This document shows positions 46,065 to 56,709 of a stretch of 64,000 nt of DNA, piece after piece. Positions within the stretch are counted from its first letter, which is position 1. Each line of letters starts with the position of its first letter. The position numbers were made by a program, and so were the translations under genes. Source of the DNA: Diphasiastrum complanatum (lineage: Eukaryota; Streptophyta; Lycopodiopsida; Lycopodiales; Lycopodiaceae). The stretch is taken from positions 1,424,675-1,488,674 of the forward strand of contig CM055110.1 in NCBI GenBank assembly GCA_029204225.1, written 5' to 3'. Below the pieces are notes generated by a model. It did no database searches. It saw only the letters and a program-made list of their open reading frames with translations, and was not told the DNA's origin.

Positions 46065-49000
46065 ATGGCTTCCAATGGTGGGATCATGCTAGAGTCTAGT
46101 GAAAGGTTGAGTTCATCAAACTACTCTACTTGGAAAGTGAGGATGGAGTCCTTACTTGAGTTGAATGAACTCATGGACATAGTTGCAGAAATTGAAGAGA
46201 GACCTCTCACACTTCAAGAGCAACAAAGGTTTGATAAGAAGGCCAAAAGGGCTCTTCATATCATTAAAATGAATGTTACAAATGAACTTCTCAAGGAAGT
46301 TGGAAAGTGTCAAAGTGCAAGTGAGGCATGGAATGCCTTAAAGAAGCTCTTTGAATCAAAGTCCACATCTAGGGTATTGACCCTAAGGAGACAAATATTT
46401 TCTAGTAGGCAAAGAGAGGGTGAAAGTGCTCATGCATTTATCTTGAGAGTTAAGTCCCTAAGTGATGATTTAGCATGCATTGATGAGAACATAAAAGATG
46501 GTGAAATAGTCCAAGTTATGTTGAATGGTTTGCTAAATGAACATGCTAACCTTGTGCAAAGTTTTGCCATTCAAAGAGTCTTGCCAAGTGTGGTTGACTT
46601 GCAAGAAATCTTATTGGCTGAAGAACATAGGTTGCAATCAAAGCTTGATGGTGCATCCTTGCAAGGTGGAGGTGAAGAGGCTTTCTTCACAAAAGGCAAA
46701 TTCAAGGGCAAAGGTAAAGGCAAAGGGAAATGGTCCAAAGGTGGTAACTTTGATCATGATGATCACTCTTCCTCTTCCTCTTCTACTAAGAACAATAAGT
46801 CAAACTTCAAGTGCTTTTATTGTGGGATAAAAGGTCATTTTGCAAATGAATGTTATAAGAAGAAAAGAGAGCAAGGAGAGAGGCAAGGAAATCTTACAAT
46901 AGATGAGGAAGAACATAACACATGTGAATCACTTGTTATGACTTCAAGTTTGTTAGCCAACATAGATGATAATGATCCTTGGTGGATTGATAGTGGAGCC
47001 TCATCTCACATGACAAGACATAAGGAATACTTTACATCCTTATTGTCTTATGAGGGAGAAGGTAACATCATCTACACTGCAAATGATGGTCAATGTGACA
47101 TCAAAGGCATAGGCACTATTCCTATTTCCCTTTCAACAAATAGGAAAGCAAATCTTGAAAATGTTTTGTACATTCCTTCAATCACTAAGAATTTGCTTAG
47201 TGTAAGTCAAATGATTGACAAAGGACTTGATGTGGAGTTCATTGGAGATGCATGTTTGATAAGTAAATGTGGATCCTTGATTGCTCAAGGTAGGAGGCAT
47301 GGTAAACTTTTCAAGCTTGATGCATGTGTGATCTCTAATCATGAAGGATGTATGGCTAGGGAGCAATTGACAAACCAAGAAGTTTGGCACAAGAGGTTGG
47401 GCCATCCCAACTTCAAATCTTTGGAGGTAATGGCAAAGAAAGAGCTTGTTCTTGGTCTCCCTAAAAGTCTTGTTGCAAACAATAGTGTTTGTGAACATTG
47501 TGCCTTGTCCAAATCTCATAGACTTGCTTATTCTAGATCTACTTCTAGATCTAAAGAAGCTTTTCAACTTGTGCATTCTGATATTCATTCTTCTAGTACA
47601 ACTAGCAATGGTGGGGCAAAGATGTATGCAACTTTCATTGATGACTTTAGTAGGTATACTTGGATCTATCTTCTTAAAAGTAAGGATGAAGTGTTTGCTG
47701 CATTTGTCAAGTTCAAGAATGAAATGGAAAACCAATTCAATACAAAGATCAAATGCTTAAGATCTGATAATGGAGGGGAATACACCTCAAATAGGTTCAA
47801 AGACTTTTGTATAGCACATGGGATTAAGAGGGAGATGTCTAGTCCTAGGACTCCACAACAGAATGGAGTGGCCGAGAGGAAGAATAGAACCCTTTGTGAA
47901 TGTGCCAAGGCAATGAGACTACATGCTAATCTTGCTAAGTCTTTTTGGGGGGAAGCTTTAGCATGTGCTAACTATCTATGTAATAGATGGACAAGTGCTT
48001 CCTTGGATGGTAAAACTCCTCATGAGGTTCTTTATGGTAGAAGGCCGAGTGTCAAGCATTGTAGGATCTTTGGATGTACATGTTTTGTCAATATCACACT
48101 TGATGATAGAACTAAAGAAGATCCTTCATCAAAGAAGGGTGTGTTTGTTGGCTATAGTGAAGTAAGCAAGGCTTACAAAGTGTACATTCCTTCTACAAAG
48201 AAAGTTGTCATAAGTAGGGATGTCATCTTTCATGAAGAGAATGTTTCCAATGTTGTTGATGTTGATGTTGATGTTGATGTGCCTACTAATCATCATGATG
48301 TGCAAGATGTCTTGGATGAAGATGGAGATGCCACTCCAAAGCAAACTTCAAGGAAGACTCAAAGGCAAAGGGCTAAGCCATCAAGGCTAACCTATGATGA
48401 AAAAGGAAAGCAAGTGGTGGACAACTCTAACTTTGCTTTTCTTACCTCTTTTGATGAACCAACTTGTGTAGATGAAGCAATTCAAAAGAAGGAATGGATC
48501 CAAGCCATGGATCATGAGCATCAAGCACTCATCAAAAGCAACACATGGAGGTTGGTAAAGCTTCCAAAGGACAAGAAGGCAATTGGTTGTAAGTGGATCT
48601 TCAAGATCAAGACAAATCAAGATGGATCAATCAACAAGTACAAGGCAAGGTTGGTGGCAAAGGGGTATGCTCAAGAATATGGTATTGACTATGATGAGAC
48701 CTTTGCACCCGTGGCAAAGATGGTAACTATTCGAATCCTAATCTCTCTTGCAACTCTTTATGATTGGGATATGTGGCAAATGGATGTTACTAATGCCTTC
48801 TTGAATGGTGATCTTGAAGAAGATATTTACATGGAGCAACCCGAGGGCTATGTTTCACATGATGAGCCTAATCATGTGTGCTATCTCCAAAAGAGTTTGT
48901 ATGGGCTAAAGCAAGCACCAAGGAGTTGGTATGCTAAGCTCAATTCCTTCTTACTTTCTCAAAACTTTGTTATGAGTGAGTATGATCATTCTCTCTACTT

Positions 49001-50024
49001 TAGATTGAATGAAAATGATATCACTTTACTTTTGATCTATGTTGATGACATTATCTTAAGTGGTGGTAACAATCTAGATATAGATGAAATCAAGATGGCA
49101 CTCAAAAGAGAGTTTGAAATTCAAGATCTTGGTAAACTTCATTATATCTTAGGAATAGAGATTATTAGAACTTCTAAATCTACATTCATATGTCAAGAAA
49201 AGTATGTTAACTCTATTCTAAAAAGGTTTCATATGGAAGATTGTAAAGTTGTTTCTACTCCTATGGAATCAAATGTAAAGCTAACTACAAGAAGTAATGA
49301 AAGATCCTTCAAGGACATTACTCTCTATAGAAAGCTAATAGGATCTCTTATATGGTTAACCATCACAAGACCTGATCTAAGCTTTGTGGTTGGTAAACTA
49401 AGTCAATTTATGCAAGATCCTAGTGAGGCTCATTGGAAGCTAGGAAAGAGAGTACTTAGATACATCTCGGGATCTAGAGATTTTGGCATCTTGTATGGAG
49501 GTACTACACCTAACCTTTGTGGATTTTCAGATTCAGATTTTGCAGGTGATCAAATGGATAGGAAGTCAACAAGTGCCTTTGCAATCTATCTTGGAGATGG
49601 AGTGGTCTCATGGCTATCAAAGAAGCAACCAACTATCTCTCTATCTTCCACCGAAGCCGAGTACAAGGCATTAACAACATGCACCAAGGAGATTCTTTGG
49701 ATCAAGAGGATGTTATTGGATCTTCACTTGCTGGAACCAGAGAAGACTCCAATCATACTTTGTGATAACCTTTCAGCCCAAAGCTTGGCAAGCAATCCTG
49801 TTTTTCATGCAAGGAGCAAGCACATTGAGATTGCTCACCATTTTGTGAGAGATCAAGTCATTGCCAAAGAGGTGGAGCTTCAACATGTCTCTTCAAAGGA
49901 ATGTGTGGCTGATATCTTCACCAAACCATTGGGAAAGGACCTATATTTAATGCATAGATCTAATCTTGGAATGTGCTCAAAGACTATGTTGAAACTAGCA
50001 TCCAATGTTGAAGAGGGAGTGTGA
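46065..50024 (+). CDS. el1 gag-pol polyprotein, intact
   Basis: One uninterrupted frame of 1319 aa carries all copia functions. Gag fills residues 1-290 with a UBN2-type core (20-190), a Lys/Gly-rich stretch (209-227) and the zinc knuckle C250-C253-H258-C263. Protease has WWIDSGASSHM with D309. The integrase zinc finger is H442, H447, C476, C479, and the catalytic triad is D506, D568 and E604, with the canonical 35-residue spacing between the last two. A Val-Asp repeat lies at about 731-739. RT has MWQMDVTNAFLNGDLEEDI, SLYGLKQAPRSWY and the YVDD box at 992-995. RNase H has SDSDFAGD, SSTEAEYKAL and ARSKHIEIAHHFVRD. The ATG at 46065 is chosen because MASNGG precedes the conserved NYSTWKVRM at the same distance as in el2. 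The stop lies inside the 3' LTR. Confidence 0.97.
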   Translation: MASNGGIMLESSERLSSSNYSTWKVRMESLLELNELMDIVAEIEERPLTLQEQQRFDKKAKRALHIIKMNVTNELLKEVGKCQSASEAWNALKKLFESKSTSRVLTLRRQIFSSRQREGESAHAFILRVKSLSDDLACIDENIKDGEIVQVMLNGLLNEHANLVQSFAIQRVLPSVVDLQEILLAEEHRLQSKLDGASLQGGGEEAFFTKGKFKGKGKGKGKWSKGGNFDHDDHSSSSSSTKNNKSNFKCFYCGIKGHFANECYKKKREQGERQGNLTIDEEEHNTCESLVMTSSLLANIDDNDPWWIDSGASSHMTRHKEYFTSLLSYEGEGNIIYTANDGQCDIKGIGTIPISLSTNRKANLENVLYIPSITKNLLSVSQMIDKGLDVEFIGDACLISKCGSLIAQGRRHGKLFKLDACVISNHEGCMAREQLTNQEVWHKRLGHPNFKSLEVMAKKELVLGLPKSLVANNSVCEHCALSKSHRLAYSRSTSRSKEAFQLVHSDIHSSSTTSNGGAKMYATFIDDFSRYTWIYLLKSKDEVFAAFVKFKNEMENQFNTKIKCLRSDNGGEYTSNRFKDFCIAHGIKREMSSPRTPQQNGVAERKNRTLCECAKAMRLHANLAKSFWGEALACANYLCNRWTSASLDGKTPHEVLYGRRPSVKHCRIFGCTCFVNITLDDRTKEDPSSKKGVFVGYSEVSKAYKVYIPSTKKVVISRDVIFHEENVSNVVDVDVDVDVPTNHHDVQDVLDEDGDATPKQTSRKTQRQRAKPSRLTYDEKGKQVVDNSNFAFLTSFDEPTCVDEAIQKKEWIQAMDHEHQALIKSNTWRLVKLPKDKKAIGCKWIFKIKTNQDGSINKYKARLVAKGYAQEYGIDYDETFAPVAKMVTIRILISLATLYDWDMWQMDVTNAFLNGDLEEDIYMEQPEGYVSHDEPNHVCYLQKSLYGLKQAPRSWYAKLNSFLLSQNFVMSEYDHSLYFRLNENDITLLLIYVDDIILSGGNNLDIDEIKMALKREFEIQDLGKLHYILGIEIIRTSKSTFICQEKYVNSILKRFHMEDCKVVSTPMESNVKLTTRSNERSFKDITLYRKLIGSLIWLTITRPDLSFVVGKLSQFMQDPSEAHWKLGKRVLRYISGSRDFGILYGGTTPNLCGFSDSDFAGDQMDRKSTSAFAIYLGDGVVSWLSKKQPTISLSSTEAEYKALTTCTKEILWIKRMLLDLHLLEPEKTPIILCDNLSAQSLASNPVFHARSKHIEIAHHFVRDQVIAKEVELQHVSSKECVADIFTKPLGKDLYLMHRSNLGMCSKTMLKLASNVEEGV
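50010..50019 (+). other. el1 polypurine tract
   Basis: gaagagggag immediately before the 3' LTR. It overlaps the end of the coding frame. el2 has the same tract. Confidence 0.9.
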
Positions 50025-50647
50025 AAATTGTCAACATTTCCTAGCTAGTTTGAGGCCTAAATTGGCTAAAATTGTAAATAGTTTTGGTTCTGGAGTTTCA
50101 CACGTGTGAACCAGGCCACAATGTTTTTATTTACTGTATTTTTTCAGTATGATGAAGTGTCAAACTTCATACCCTTCAAAATGAGACCATTTTGATGTAT
50201 TTTGGTCATATAAGCCATTTTTAGCTATTTTTCCTATATAGGGAATATCTAGGGTCAAGTACCTTCTAGAGAGAGGAGAGAGAGTCATCTTCCTCATCCA
50301 TAAATAGTAGGGAAGTCGTGGAAAACAGGTTGGATAAACCTTTTGTATGCTTCATTGAGATCAATAGATCATTGTCATTGTTTCTTCCTCCATTGAGAGC
50401 ATTGTTGTGTGTATTGTCTTCAAGCTATTGTGTATGATCTTAGGTGCTTTCCAAAAGTGATAGGCTGATGTATTATGGACTGTATAATGCTATTTTGGGC
50501 CGCACTTGATGTTTATGGAAGTTTCCATTTGTGATAAATGCTTTTTGATCAAGTTCTTTGCATTCTAGGTAGCATAGAATGTGTTGCCAATTCCTAGCTT
50601 ATGTAGTTTGGAGTGCAAGCATTCAAGCCAATGATCTTGGAGTTTAG
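50020..50647 (+). repeat. el1 3' LTR, first part
   Basis: 628 bp up to the TTTAG target site of el2. The remaining 27 bp are at 56513-56539. It keeps TTCACACGTGTGAA at 50097-50110. Confidence 0.97.
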
Positions 50648-51299
50648 TGTGAAAAATTGTCAACTAGTAGTATTTTCCTAACTTGAGATTTTGTAGGCCT
50701 ATGGCCAAATAAAAGTTAGAGATAGGTTCATACATGTATGTAGAGGCCAAAGTATGTGTACACTACTTTTGAGGTCACATTAATTAGAGGAGGTCGAGTG
50801 TGGAGCTCTTCTATTGGCTCATAATTTGGTGCATTCCTATTTGACCAAATTTCTAGGTATATGGGTGAATCCTATTGGACCCCAATTTTAGCCTATCATA
50901 AGACAAGTGGCCAAGAGGCACTATGGCTGCTATAAATAGCCATCTCCACGAGTATGTACACATCTCATTTTCATTCTATTGAATGAATGTTATGCTCTTT
51001 GAAGATCCATCTTCTTCTCTCTCACTTTTTTGTTCATATCTTGCATTCTAGCCACTAGAATTGTGATTTCTTTGTTGCTATGGCTTCACACGTGTGAAAT
51101 GCAGGTTGTAGGCTCTGAAGTACGGACAGGGACAGCAAGTTTCTGTTTGTGGAAGCTTATGATCAGATTTTGATGTTTAGTTGATGTTCAGTATGCTTAA
51201 CATCACAATTTCTATCATTTTTTCAATCTAGATGTGCATAACTTCCATGGCCAAGATCTTTATGAAACTTTAGCATCTTTTGGATCTGAGTTTTTCACA
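50648..51299 (+). repeat. el2 5' LTR
   Basis: 652 bp, tgtgaaaaattgtc to gagtttttcaca. TTCACACGTGTGAA is at 51085-51098. Confidence 0.98.
50931..50938 (+). promoter_or_regulatory. el2 LTR TATA box
   Basis: TATAAATA within gctgctataaatagcc, 284 bp into the LTR. The 3' LTR has it at 56139-56146. Confidence 0.7.
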
Positions 51300-51311
51300 T
51301 GGTATCAGAGC
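51300..51311 (+). other. el2 primer binding site
   Basis: TGGTATCAGAGC directly after the LTR. Confidence 0.97.
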
Positions 51312-51908
51312 ATTAGGCGGCCAAATGTGCAGGTTTTTCCAGATTTAGAAGAGATTTGTGGGCGAGTTTGCTTTTGTAGCATTCCAATCAAGTTTCTAGC
51401 TAAAAATCTTGTTGATTTATGTGTAGAAATTGGATCTTTGTGATCAAAACATCATTTGTATGCATTTCAATTGAAGTAGGGCGAATTCCCTCTGTACTTA
51501 TCAGAATAAGGAGACAAAAATTGTTTTGGAAAGAGGGAGATGCAAGATCCAACAAGATCCTATTAGTTTTCCATTCTAGCATATAGTTTTTTGATTCAAT
51601 TTCTTGCTTCTTCATGTCAAAAACTTCAAAATTGATGTAACCCTCTGATTTTCAGTTTGCTGAATGATTCAAGAGTGTATTTCAATCTTAGGAGTGAGGG
51701 AAAAGCAAGTATATTGAGGTTTGGTCTTGGTTTGATCAAGAAATCATAAAACTAGTGGCTAAAATTAAGGAAAAAGTGAGGAAAAGAGAGAAAAAGTAAG
51801 GTTTTAGGTTCCAAATCTTTGTGATTTCTTCTTGTGTTTCATTTGTTGATTCAAGAGAGTGCTTAGTGCATTGGAACAGGTCAAAGATCAGAGATCAATC
51901 ATTGCAAC
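51312..51908 (+). other. el2 leader
   Basis: 597 bp, no gene. It is half the length of the el1 leader and lacks the YTTGCTGG repeats. Confidence 0.7.
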
Positions 51909-54900
51909 ATGGCTACAAATGGAGGCTACATGTTGGAAAGCAATGATAGGCTTACCTCCCTCAACTATTCTACTTGGAAAGTAAGGATGGAGTCTTTGCT
52001 TGAGATGAATGAGTTGATGGATATTGTTGTAGGTGTGGAGGAGAGACCTTTGGCACCTCAAGAACAATTGAGGTATGACAAGAGGGCAAAGAAAGCCCTT
52101 CACATGATCAAGATGAATGTGACAAATGAGCTTATCAAAGAGGTTGGTAAGTGCACATCATCTAGTGAAGCTTGGGAAGCCTTGAAGAAGGTTTATGAAT
52201 CCAAGTCTACTTCTAGAGTGTTGACTTTAAGAAGGCAAATCTTTTCTTGTATGCAAAAGAAGAGTGAGAATGGACATGCTTTTGTTTTGAGAGTTAAAGC
52301 ATTGAATGATGAGTTAGCATGCATTAATGATGGCATAAATAATGAGGAGCTTGTTCAAGTGATTCTCAATGGCTTGTTGGATGATCATGCTAATCTTGTT
52401 CAAAGTTATGCTATCCAAAAATGTTTACCAAGTGTTGGAGACTTGCAAGAGGTCTTGTTGGCTGAAGAATTCAGGTTGCAAGCAAGAGTGGGAGCATCTT
52501 CTACATCTCAAGGAGGAGAAGAGGAGGCAATGTTCTCTAAAGGCAAGTTCAAGGGCAAAGGTAAAAGCAATTGGTCTAAAGGGCAAGACCAAGGTGAGCA
52601 CTCTACTTTTGGCAAAAAGAAGGATAGATCTAAGCTAAAATGTTTCTATTGTGGAGTCAAAGGGCATTTTGCTAGTGATTGTTTTAAGAAAAAGAGGGAT
52701 CAAGGGGAAAAGCAAACCAATCTAACTATTGATGAGGGTGGGGATGAGCTTCTTTCAAATGATGCTTTTGTTATGTCATCTTGCTTGTTGGCTAATCATG
52801 GAGACATTGATCCTTGGTGGATTGATAGTGGAGCCACTTCTCATATGACATATCATAAAGAGTATTTTTCATCTTTAATGGCATTTGATGGTGATAGGAA
52901 GGTAATCTATACCGCAAATGATGGTGAGTGTGCAATCAAGGGGATTGGCACAATTCCTATTTCACTTTCTACAAATAGGAATATAGAATTGAAAGATGTT
53001 TTGCTCATTCCATCCATTACCAAGAACTTACTTAGTGTAAGCCAAATGCTTGACAAAGGATTCAAAGTTGAGTTTGATGGTGATGCTTGCTTGATCAAAA
53101 AGGGGTGTAGTATCATTGCAAAAGGGAAAAGGCAAGGGAAATTGTTCAAGCTTGATGCATGTGTTGTTGCTAACCAAGTTGGATGCATGGCAAATGAACA
53201 AATGTCAATTCAAGAGGTATGGCATAAAAGGATGGGACATCTCAACTACAAGGCCTTGGAGGTAATAGCCAAAAAGGAGGTAGTAAGGGGACTTCCCAAG
53301 TCTCTTACTTGCTTGAATCATGTTTGTGAAGAATGTGCTTTGTCTAAATCACATAGATTGCCATATACTAGATCTATATCTAGATCTAAGATGCCTTTTT
53401 CTCTCTTGCATTCGGATATTCATGGTGTTACTACAATTAGCAATGGAGGTGCTAAGATGTATGTAACTTTCATTGATGATTTTAGTAGATTTTGTTGGGT
53501 TTATCTACTAAAGAGCAAGGATGAGGTGTTTGATGTGTTTGTCAAGTTCAAAGTTGCTATTGAGACTCAATTTACAACCAAAATCAAATGCTTGAGGAGC
53601 GACAATGGTGGTGAATACATTTCTAACAAATTCAAAGCCTTTTGCGATGAGCATGGGATCAAGAGGGAGTACACATGTCCAAGAACACCACAACAAAATG
53701 GAGTGGCCGAGAGGAAGAATAGAACCTTGTGTGAGAGTGCAAAGGCAATGAGATTGAATGCTAATCTTCCTAAACCTTTTTGGAGTGATGCTTTGTTGTG
53801 TGCAAATTTCCTATGCAATAGATGGCCAAGTGTTGTATTGGAAGGAAAAACCCCTTTTGAAGCTTTGTTTGGTACGAAGCCTAATGTCAAGTTTCTAAGA
53901 ACTTTTGGATGCATTTGCTACTTCAACATTACTCTTGATGATAGAACTAAGGAGGATCCATCTTCAAGAAAGGGCATTTTTGTTGGTTATAGTGAAGTAA
54001 GCAAAGCATATAGGATTTATGTTCCTTCAATCAAGAAAGTGTTCACAAGTAGGGATGTCATTTTTGATGAAGGTAACATTCCAAAAGTTGTTTCAAGTGA
54101 TGATGGTGTTGTTGCAACTAATGTGCTTGATGACAATGGAGTTGATGACACATTGGATGTGGATGTTGAAGAAGCCTCTTCAAGTCAAATTCCAAGGAGA
54201 ACTCCAAGGCATAAAGTGAAACCCTCAAGGCTCACTTATGATGGCAAAGGTAAGCAAGTGGTGGATGGATCCAACTATGCTTTCCTAACTTCTTTTGATG
54301 TACCTTCATGTGTAGATGAAGCAAGGCAAGAAGAGGAATGGATCCAAGCAATGGATCTTGAGTTTGAAGCACTTATGAAGAACAACACATGGAGATTGGT
54401 GGAGCTTCCAAAGGGCAAAAGTGCAATTGGATGCAAATGGATCTTCAAGGTAAAGACAAATCAAGATGGATCTATCAACAAGTTGAAGGCAAGGTTGGTG
54501 GCTAAAGGTTATGCTCAAGAGCATGGCATTGACTATGAGGAAACCTTTGCACCCGTGGCAAAGATGGTGAGCATAAGAGTAATCATTTCCCTTGCAACTC
54601 TTTATGGATGGGATCTTTGGCAATTAGACATTTCTAATGCTTTCTTGAATGGTGATCTTGAAGAGGAAGTCTACATGGAGCAACCCGAGAGCTATGTTTC
54701 TCATAGCAAGCCTAATCATGTGTGTTTTCTACAAAAAAGTTTGTATGGTCTTAAGCAAGCACCAAGGAGTTGGTATGCTAGGCTTAACTCTTTTCTACTT
54801 TCTCAAAACTTCACTATGAGTGAGTATGATCATTCACTTTACTTTAGAATTAGTGCTAATGATGTTACAATCCTTCTAATTTATGTGGATGACATTATTT

Positions 54901-55859
54901 TAAGTGGAGGGAACAAGGAAGATATAGAAGATATCAAGAAAGCACTAAAAAAGGAATTTGAAGTGCATGATCTTGGTCTTTTGAGCTATATCTTAGGAAT
55001 AGAAGTAATTAGAACTTCTCAAATCACTTTTATTTCACAAGAGAAGTATGCTATTTCTATTCTCAATAGATTTCATATGGTAGATGCAAATCCTATTGAT
55101 ACACCTATGGAATCACATGTAAAGCTAACTATAAGAGGTAATGAAAGATCCTTCGAGGACATTACTCTCTATAGGAAGCTAATAGGTTCTCTTATATATC
55201 TAACCATCACAAGACCTGATTTATCTTATTGTGTTGGTAGATTAAGCCAATTCATGCAAGATCCTAGCATAGAACATTGGAAACTAGGAAAGAGGATCTT
55301 GAGATACATCTCGGGAACAAAAGATTTTGGCATTGTTTATAGAGGCTCATCACCTAACTTATTTGGTTTTTCAGATTCAGATTTTGCAGGAGACCTTATG
55401 GATAGAAAATCCATAAATGCACATGCTATTTTCATAGGTGATGGAGCTATCTCATGGATGTCGAAGAAACAAGCAACTATATCACTTTCTTCTAGTGAGG
55501 CCGAGTACAAAGCTTTGACATCATGCACAAAGGAGATGGTGTGGATCAAGAGGATGATTATGGAGCTTCATTTGCTGGATTTTTCAGAGAGTCCAATCAT
55601 CTTTTGTGACAACCTTTCAGCCCAAAGTCTAGCAAGCAATCCGGTTTTCCATGCAAGGAGCAAACATATCGAGGTGGCTTACCATTTTGTGAGAGAACAA
55701 GTGTTGGCAAAAGAGATCAAGCTTGAACATGTTCCATCAAAGGAATGTGTGGCTGATATCTTTACCAAAGCATTGGGAAAGGACTTATTTTTCAAGCATA
55801 GAACAAGTCTTGGTGTACTTTCTAAATCTATGCTAAAACTAGTTGAAGAGGGAGTGTGA
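51909..55859 (+). CDS. el2 gag-pol polyprotein, intact
   Basis: One uninterrupted frame of 1316 aa, clearly homologous to el1 along its length but with unrelated LTR sequence. Gag has the zinc knuckle C245-C248-H253-C258. Protease has WWIDSGATSHM with D306. The integrase zinc finger is H439, H444, C473, C476, and the catalytic residues are D503, D565 and E601. RT has LWQLDISNAFLNGDLEEEV, SLYGLKQAPRSWY and YVDDIILSGG. RNase H has SDSDFAGD, SSSEAEYKAL and ARSKHIEVAYHFVRE. In RT the usual EQPEGY reads EQPESY, and near the end 'TKPLG' reads TKALG; their effect is unknown. The start MATNGG is chosen by alignment with el1. The stop lies in the 3' LTR. Confidence 0.97.
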   Translation: MATNGGYMLESNDRLTSLNYSTWKVRMESLLEMNELMDIVVGVEERPLAPQEQLRYDKRAKKALHMIKMNVTNELIKEVGKCTSSSEAWEALKKVYESKSTSRVLTLRRQIFSCMQKKSENGHAFVLRVKALNDELACINDGINNEELVQVILNGLLDDHANLVQSYAIQKCLPSVGDLQEVLLAEEFRLQARVGASSTSQGGEEEAMFSKGKFKGKGKSNWSKGQDQGEHSTFGKKKDRSKLKCFYCGVKGHFASDCFKKKRDQGEKQTNLTIDEGGDELLSNDAFVMSSCLLANHGDIDPWWIDSGATSHMTYHKEYFSSLMAFDGDRKVIYTANDGECAIKGIGTIPISLSTNRNIELKDVLLIPSITKNLLSVSQMLDKGFKVEFDGDACLIKKGCSIIAKGKRQGKLFKLDACVVANQVGCMANEQMSIQEVWHKRMGHLNYKALEVIAKKEVVRGLPKSLTCLNHVCEECALSKSHRLPYTRSISRSKMPFSLLHSDIHGVTTISNGGAKMYVTFIDDFSRFCWVYLLKSKDEVFDVFVKFKVAIETQFTTKIKCLRSDNGGEYISNKFKAFCDEHGIKREYTCPRTPQQNGVAERKNRTLCESAKAMRLNANLPKPFWSDALLCANFLCNRWPSVVLEGKTPFEALFGTKPNVKFLRTFGCICYFNITLDDRTKEDPSSRKGIFVGYSEVSKAYRIYVPSIKKVFTSRDVIFDEGNIPKVVSSDDGVVATNVLDDNGVDDTLDVDVEEASSSQIPRRTPRHKVKPSRLTYDGKGKQVVDGSNYAFLTSFDVPSCVDEARQEEEWIQAMDLEFEALMKNNTWRLVELPKGKSAIGCKWIFKVKTNQDGSINKLKARLVAKGYAQEHGIDYEETFAPVAKMVSIRVIISLATLYGWDLWQLDISNAFLNGDLEEEVYMEQPESYVSHSKPNHVCFLQKSLYGLKQAPRSWYARLNSFLLSQNFTMSEYDHSLYFRISANDVTILLIYVDDIILSGGNKEDIEDIKKALKKEFEVHDLGLLSYILGIEVIRTSQITFISQEKYAISILNRFHMVDANPIDTPMESHVKLTIRGNERSFEDITLYRKLIGSLIYLTITRPDLSYCVGRLSQFMQDPSIEHWKLGKRILRYISGTKDFGIVYRGSSPNLFGFSDSDFAGDLMDRKSINAHAIFIGDGAISWMSKKQATISLSSSEAEYKALTSCTKEMVWIKRMIMELHLLDFSESPIIFCDNLSAQSLASNPVFHARSKHIEVAYHFVREQVLAKEIKLEHVPSKECVADIFTKALGKDLFFKHRTSLGVLSKSMLKLVEEGV
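55845..55854 (+). other. el2 polypurine tract
   Basis: gaagagggag immediately before the 3' LTR. Confidence 0.9.
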
Positions 55860-56507
55860 AAAATTGTCAACTAGTAGTATTTTCCTAACTTGAGATTTTG
55901 TAGGCCTATGGCCAAATAAAAGTTAGAGATAGGTTCATACATGTATGTAGAGGCCCAAAGTATGTGTACACTACTTTTGAGGTCACATTAATTAGAGGAG
56001 GTCGAGTGTGGAGCTCTTCTATTGGCTCATAATTTGGTGCATTCCTATTTGACCAAATTTCTAGGTATATGGGTGAATCCTATTGGACCCCAATTTTAGC
56101 CTATCATAAGACAAGTGGCCAAGAGGCACTATGGCTGCTATAAATAGCCATCTCCACGAGTATGTACACATCTCATTTTCATTCTATTGAATGAATGTTA
56201 TGCTCTTTGAAGATCCATCTTCTTCTCTCTCACTTTTTTGTTCATATCTTGCATTCTAGCCACTAGAATTGTGATTTCTTTGTTGCTATGGCTTCACACG
56301 TGTGAAATGCAGGTTGTAGGCTCTGAAGTACGGACAGGGACAGCAAGTTTCTGTTTGTGGAAGCTTATGATCAGATTTTGATGTTTAGTTGATGTTTAGT
56401 ATGCTTAACATCACAATTTCTATCATTTTTTCAATCTAGATGTGCATAACTTCCATGGCCAAGATCTTTATGAAACTTTAGCATCTTTTGGATCTGAGTT
56501 TTTCACA
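55855..56507 (+). repeat. el2 3' LTR
   Basis: 653 bp. TTCACACGTGTGAA is at 56293-56306. Confidence 0.98.
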
Positions 56508-56512
56508 TTTAG

Positions 56513-56539
56513 ATCCACTTAGGATCTGTATTTTTCACA
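56513..56539 (+). repeat. el1 3' LTR, last 27 bp
   Basis: atccacttaggatctg to tttttcaca, identical to the end of the el1 5' LTR. Confidence 0.97.
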
Positions 56540-56544
56540 CAAAA

Positions 56545-56709
56545 TTCAAAATGGACAAGAAAAAACTCAGACACACGATTAACAGCAAACGCATCTGCAT
56601 TCGAGATCAAACACAATGAGAAAAACATCTATATTGATCTTTCTCTGATTTCTTCAAGCACTGCATGCAAATCCACGCAGTGCGTTGGTGTGGGAGAAAC
56701 ACAATTCTC
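56545..56709. other. Left flank of el10, no gene
   Basis: Sequence exposed on the far side of the el1 insertion. No ORF or LTR boundary seen. Confidence 0.4.

Larger units (their letters stand above)
50648..56507 (+). mobile_element. el2, intact Ty1-copia element nested in el1
   Basis: 5860 bp: 5' LTR 50648-51299, PBS 51300-51311, leader, 1316-aa gag-pol, purine tract, 3' LTR 55855-56507. The target duplication TTTAG is at 50643-50647 and 56508-56512. The LTRs differ by one base change and one single-base indel only. It must be younger than el1, because it sits in el1's LTR. Confidence 0.98.
44238..56539 (+). mobile_element. el1, intact Ty1-copia element, host of el2
   Basis: 5' LTR 44238-44892, PBS 44893-44904, leader, 1319-aa gag-pol, purine tract, and a 3' LTR split by el2 into 50020-50647 and 56513-56539. 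The target duplication CAAAA is at 44233-44237 and 56540-56544. Without el2 the element is about 6.4 kb. The two LTRs are both 655 bp and I count two substitutions between them, so insertion was recent. Everything needed for movement appears present. Confidence 0.97.

Noticed and set aside
47178-47735. 185-codon minus-strand ORF opposite el1 integrase
   Set aside because: It is the antisense shadow of a well supported coding frame and does not recur as an open frame opposite the matching el2 region.
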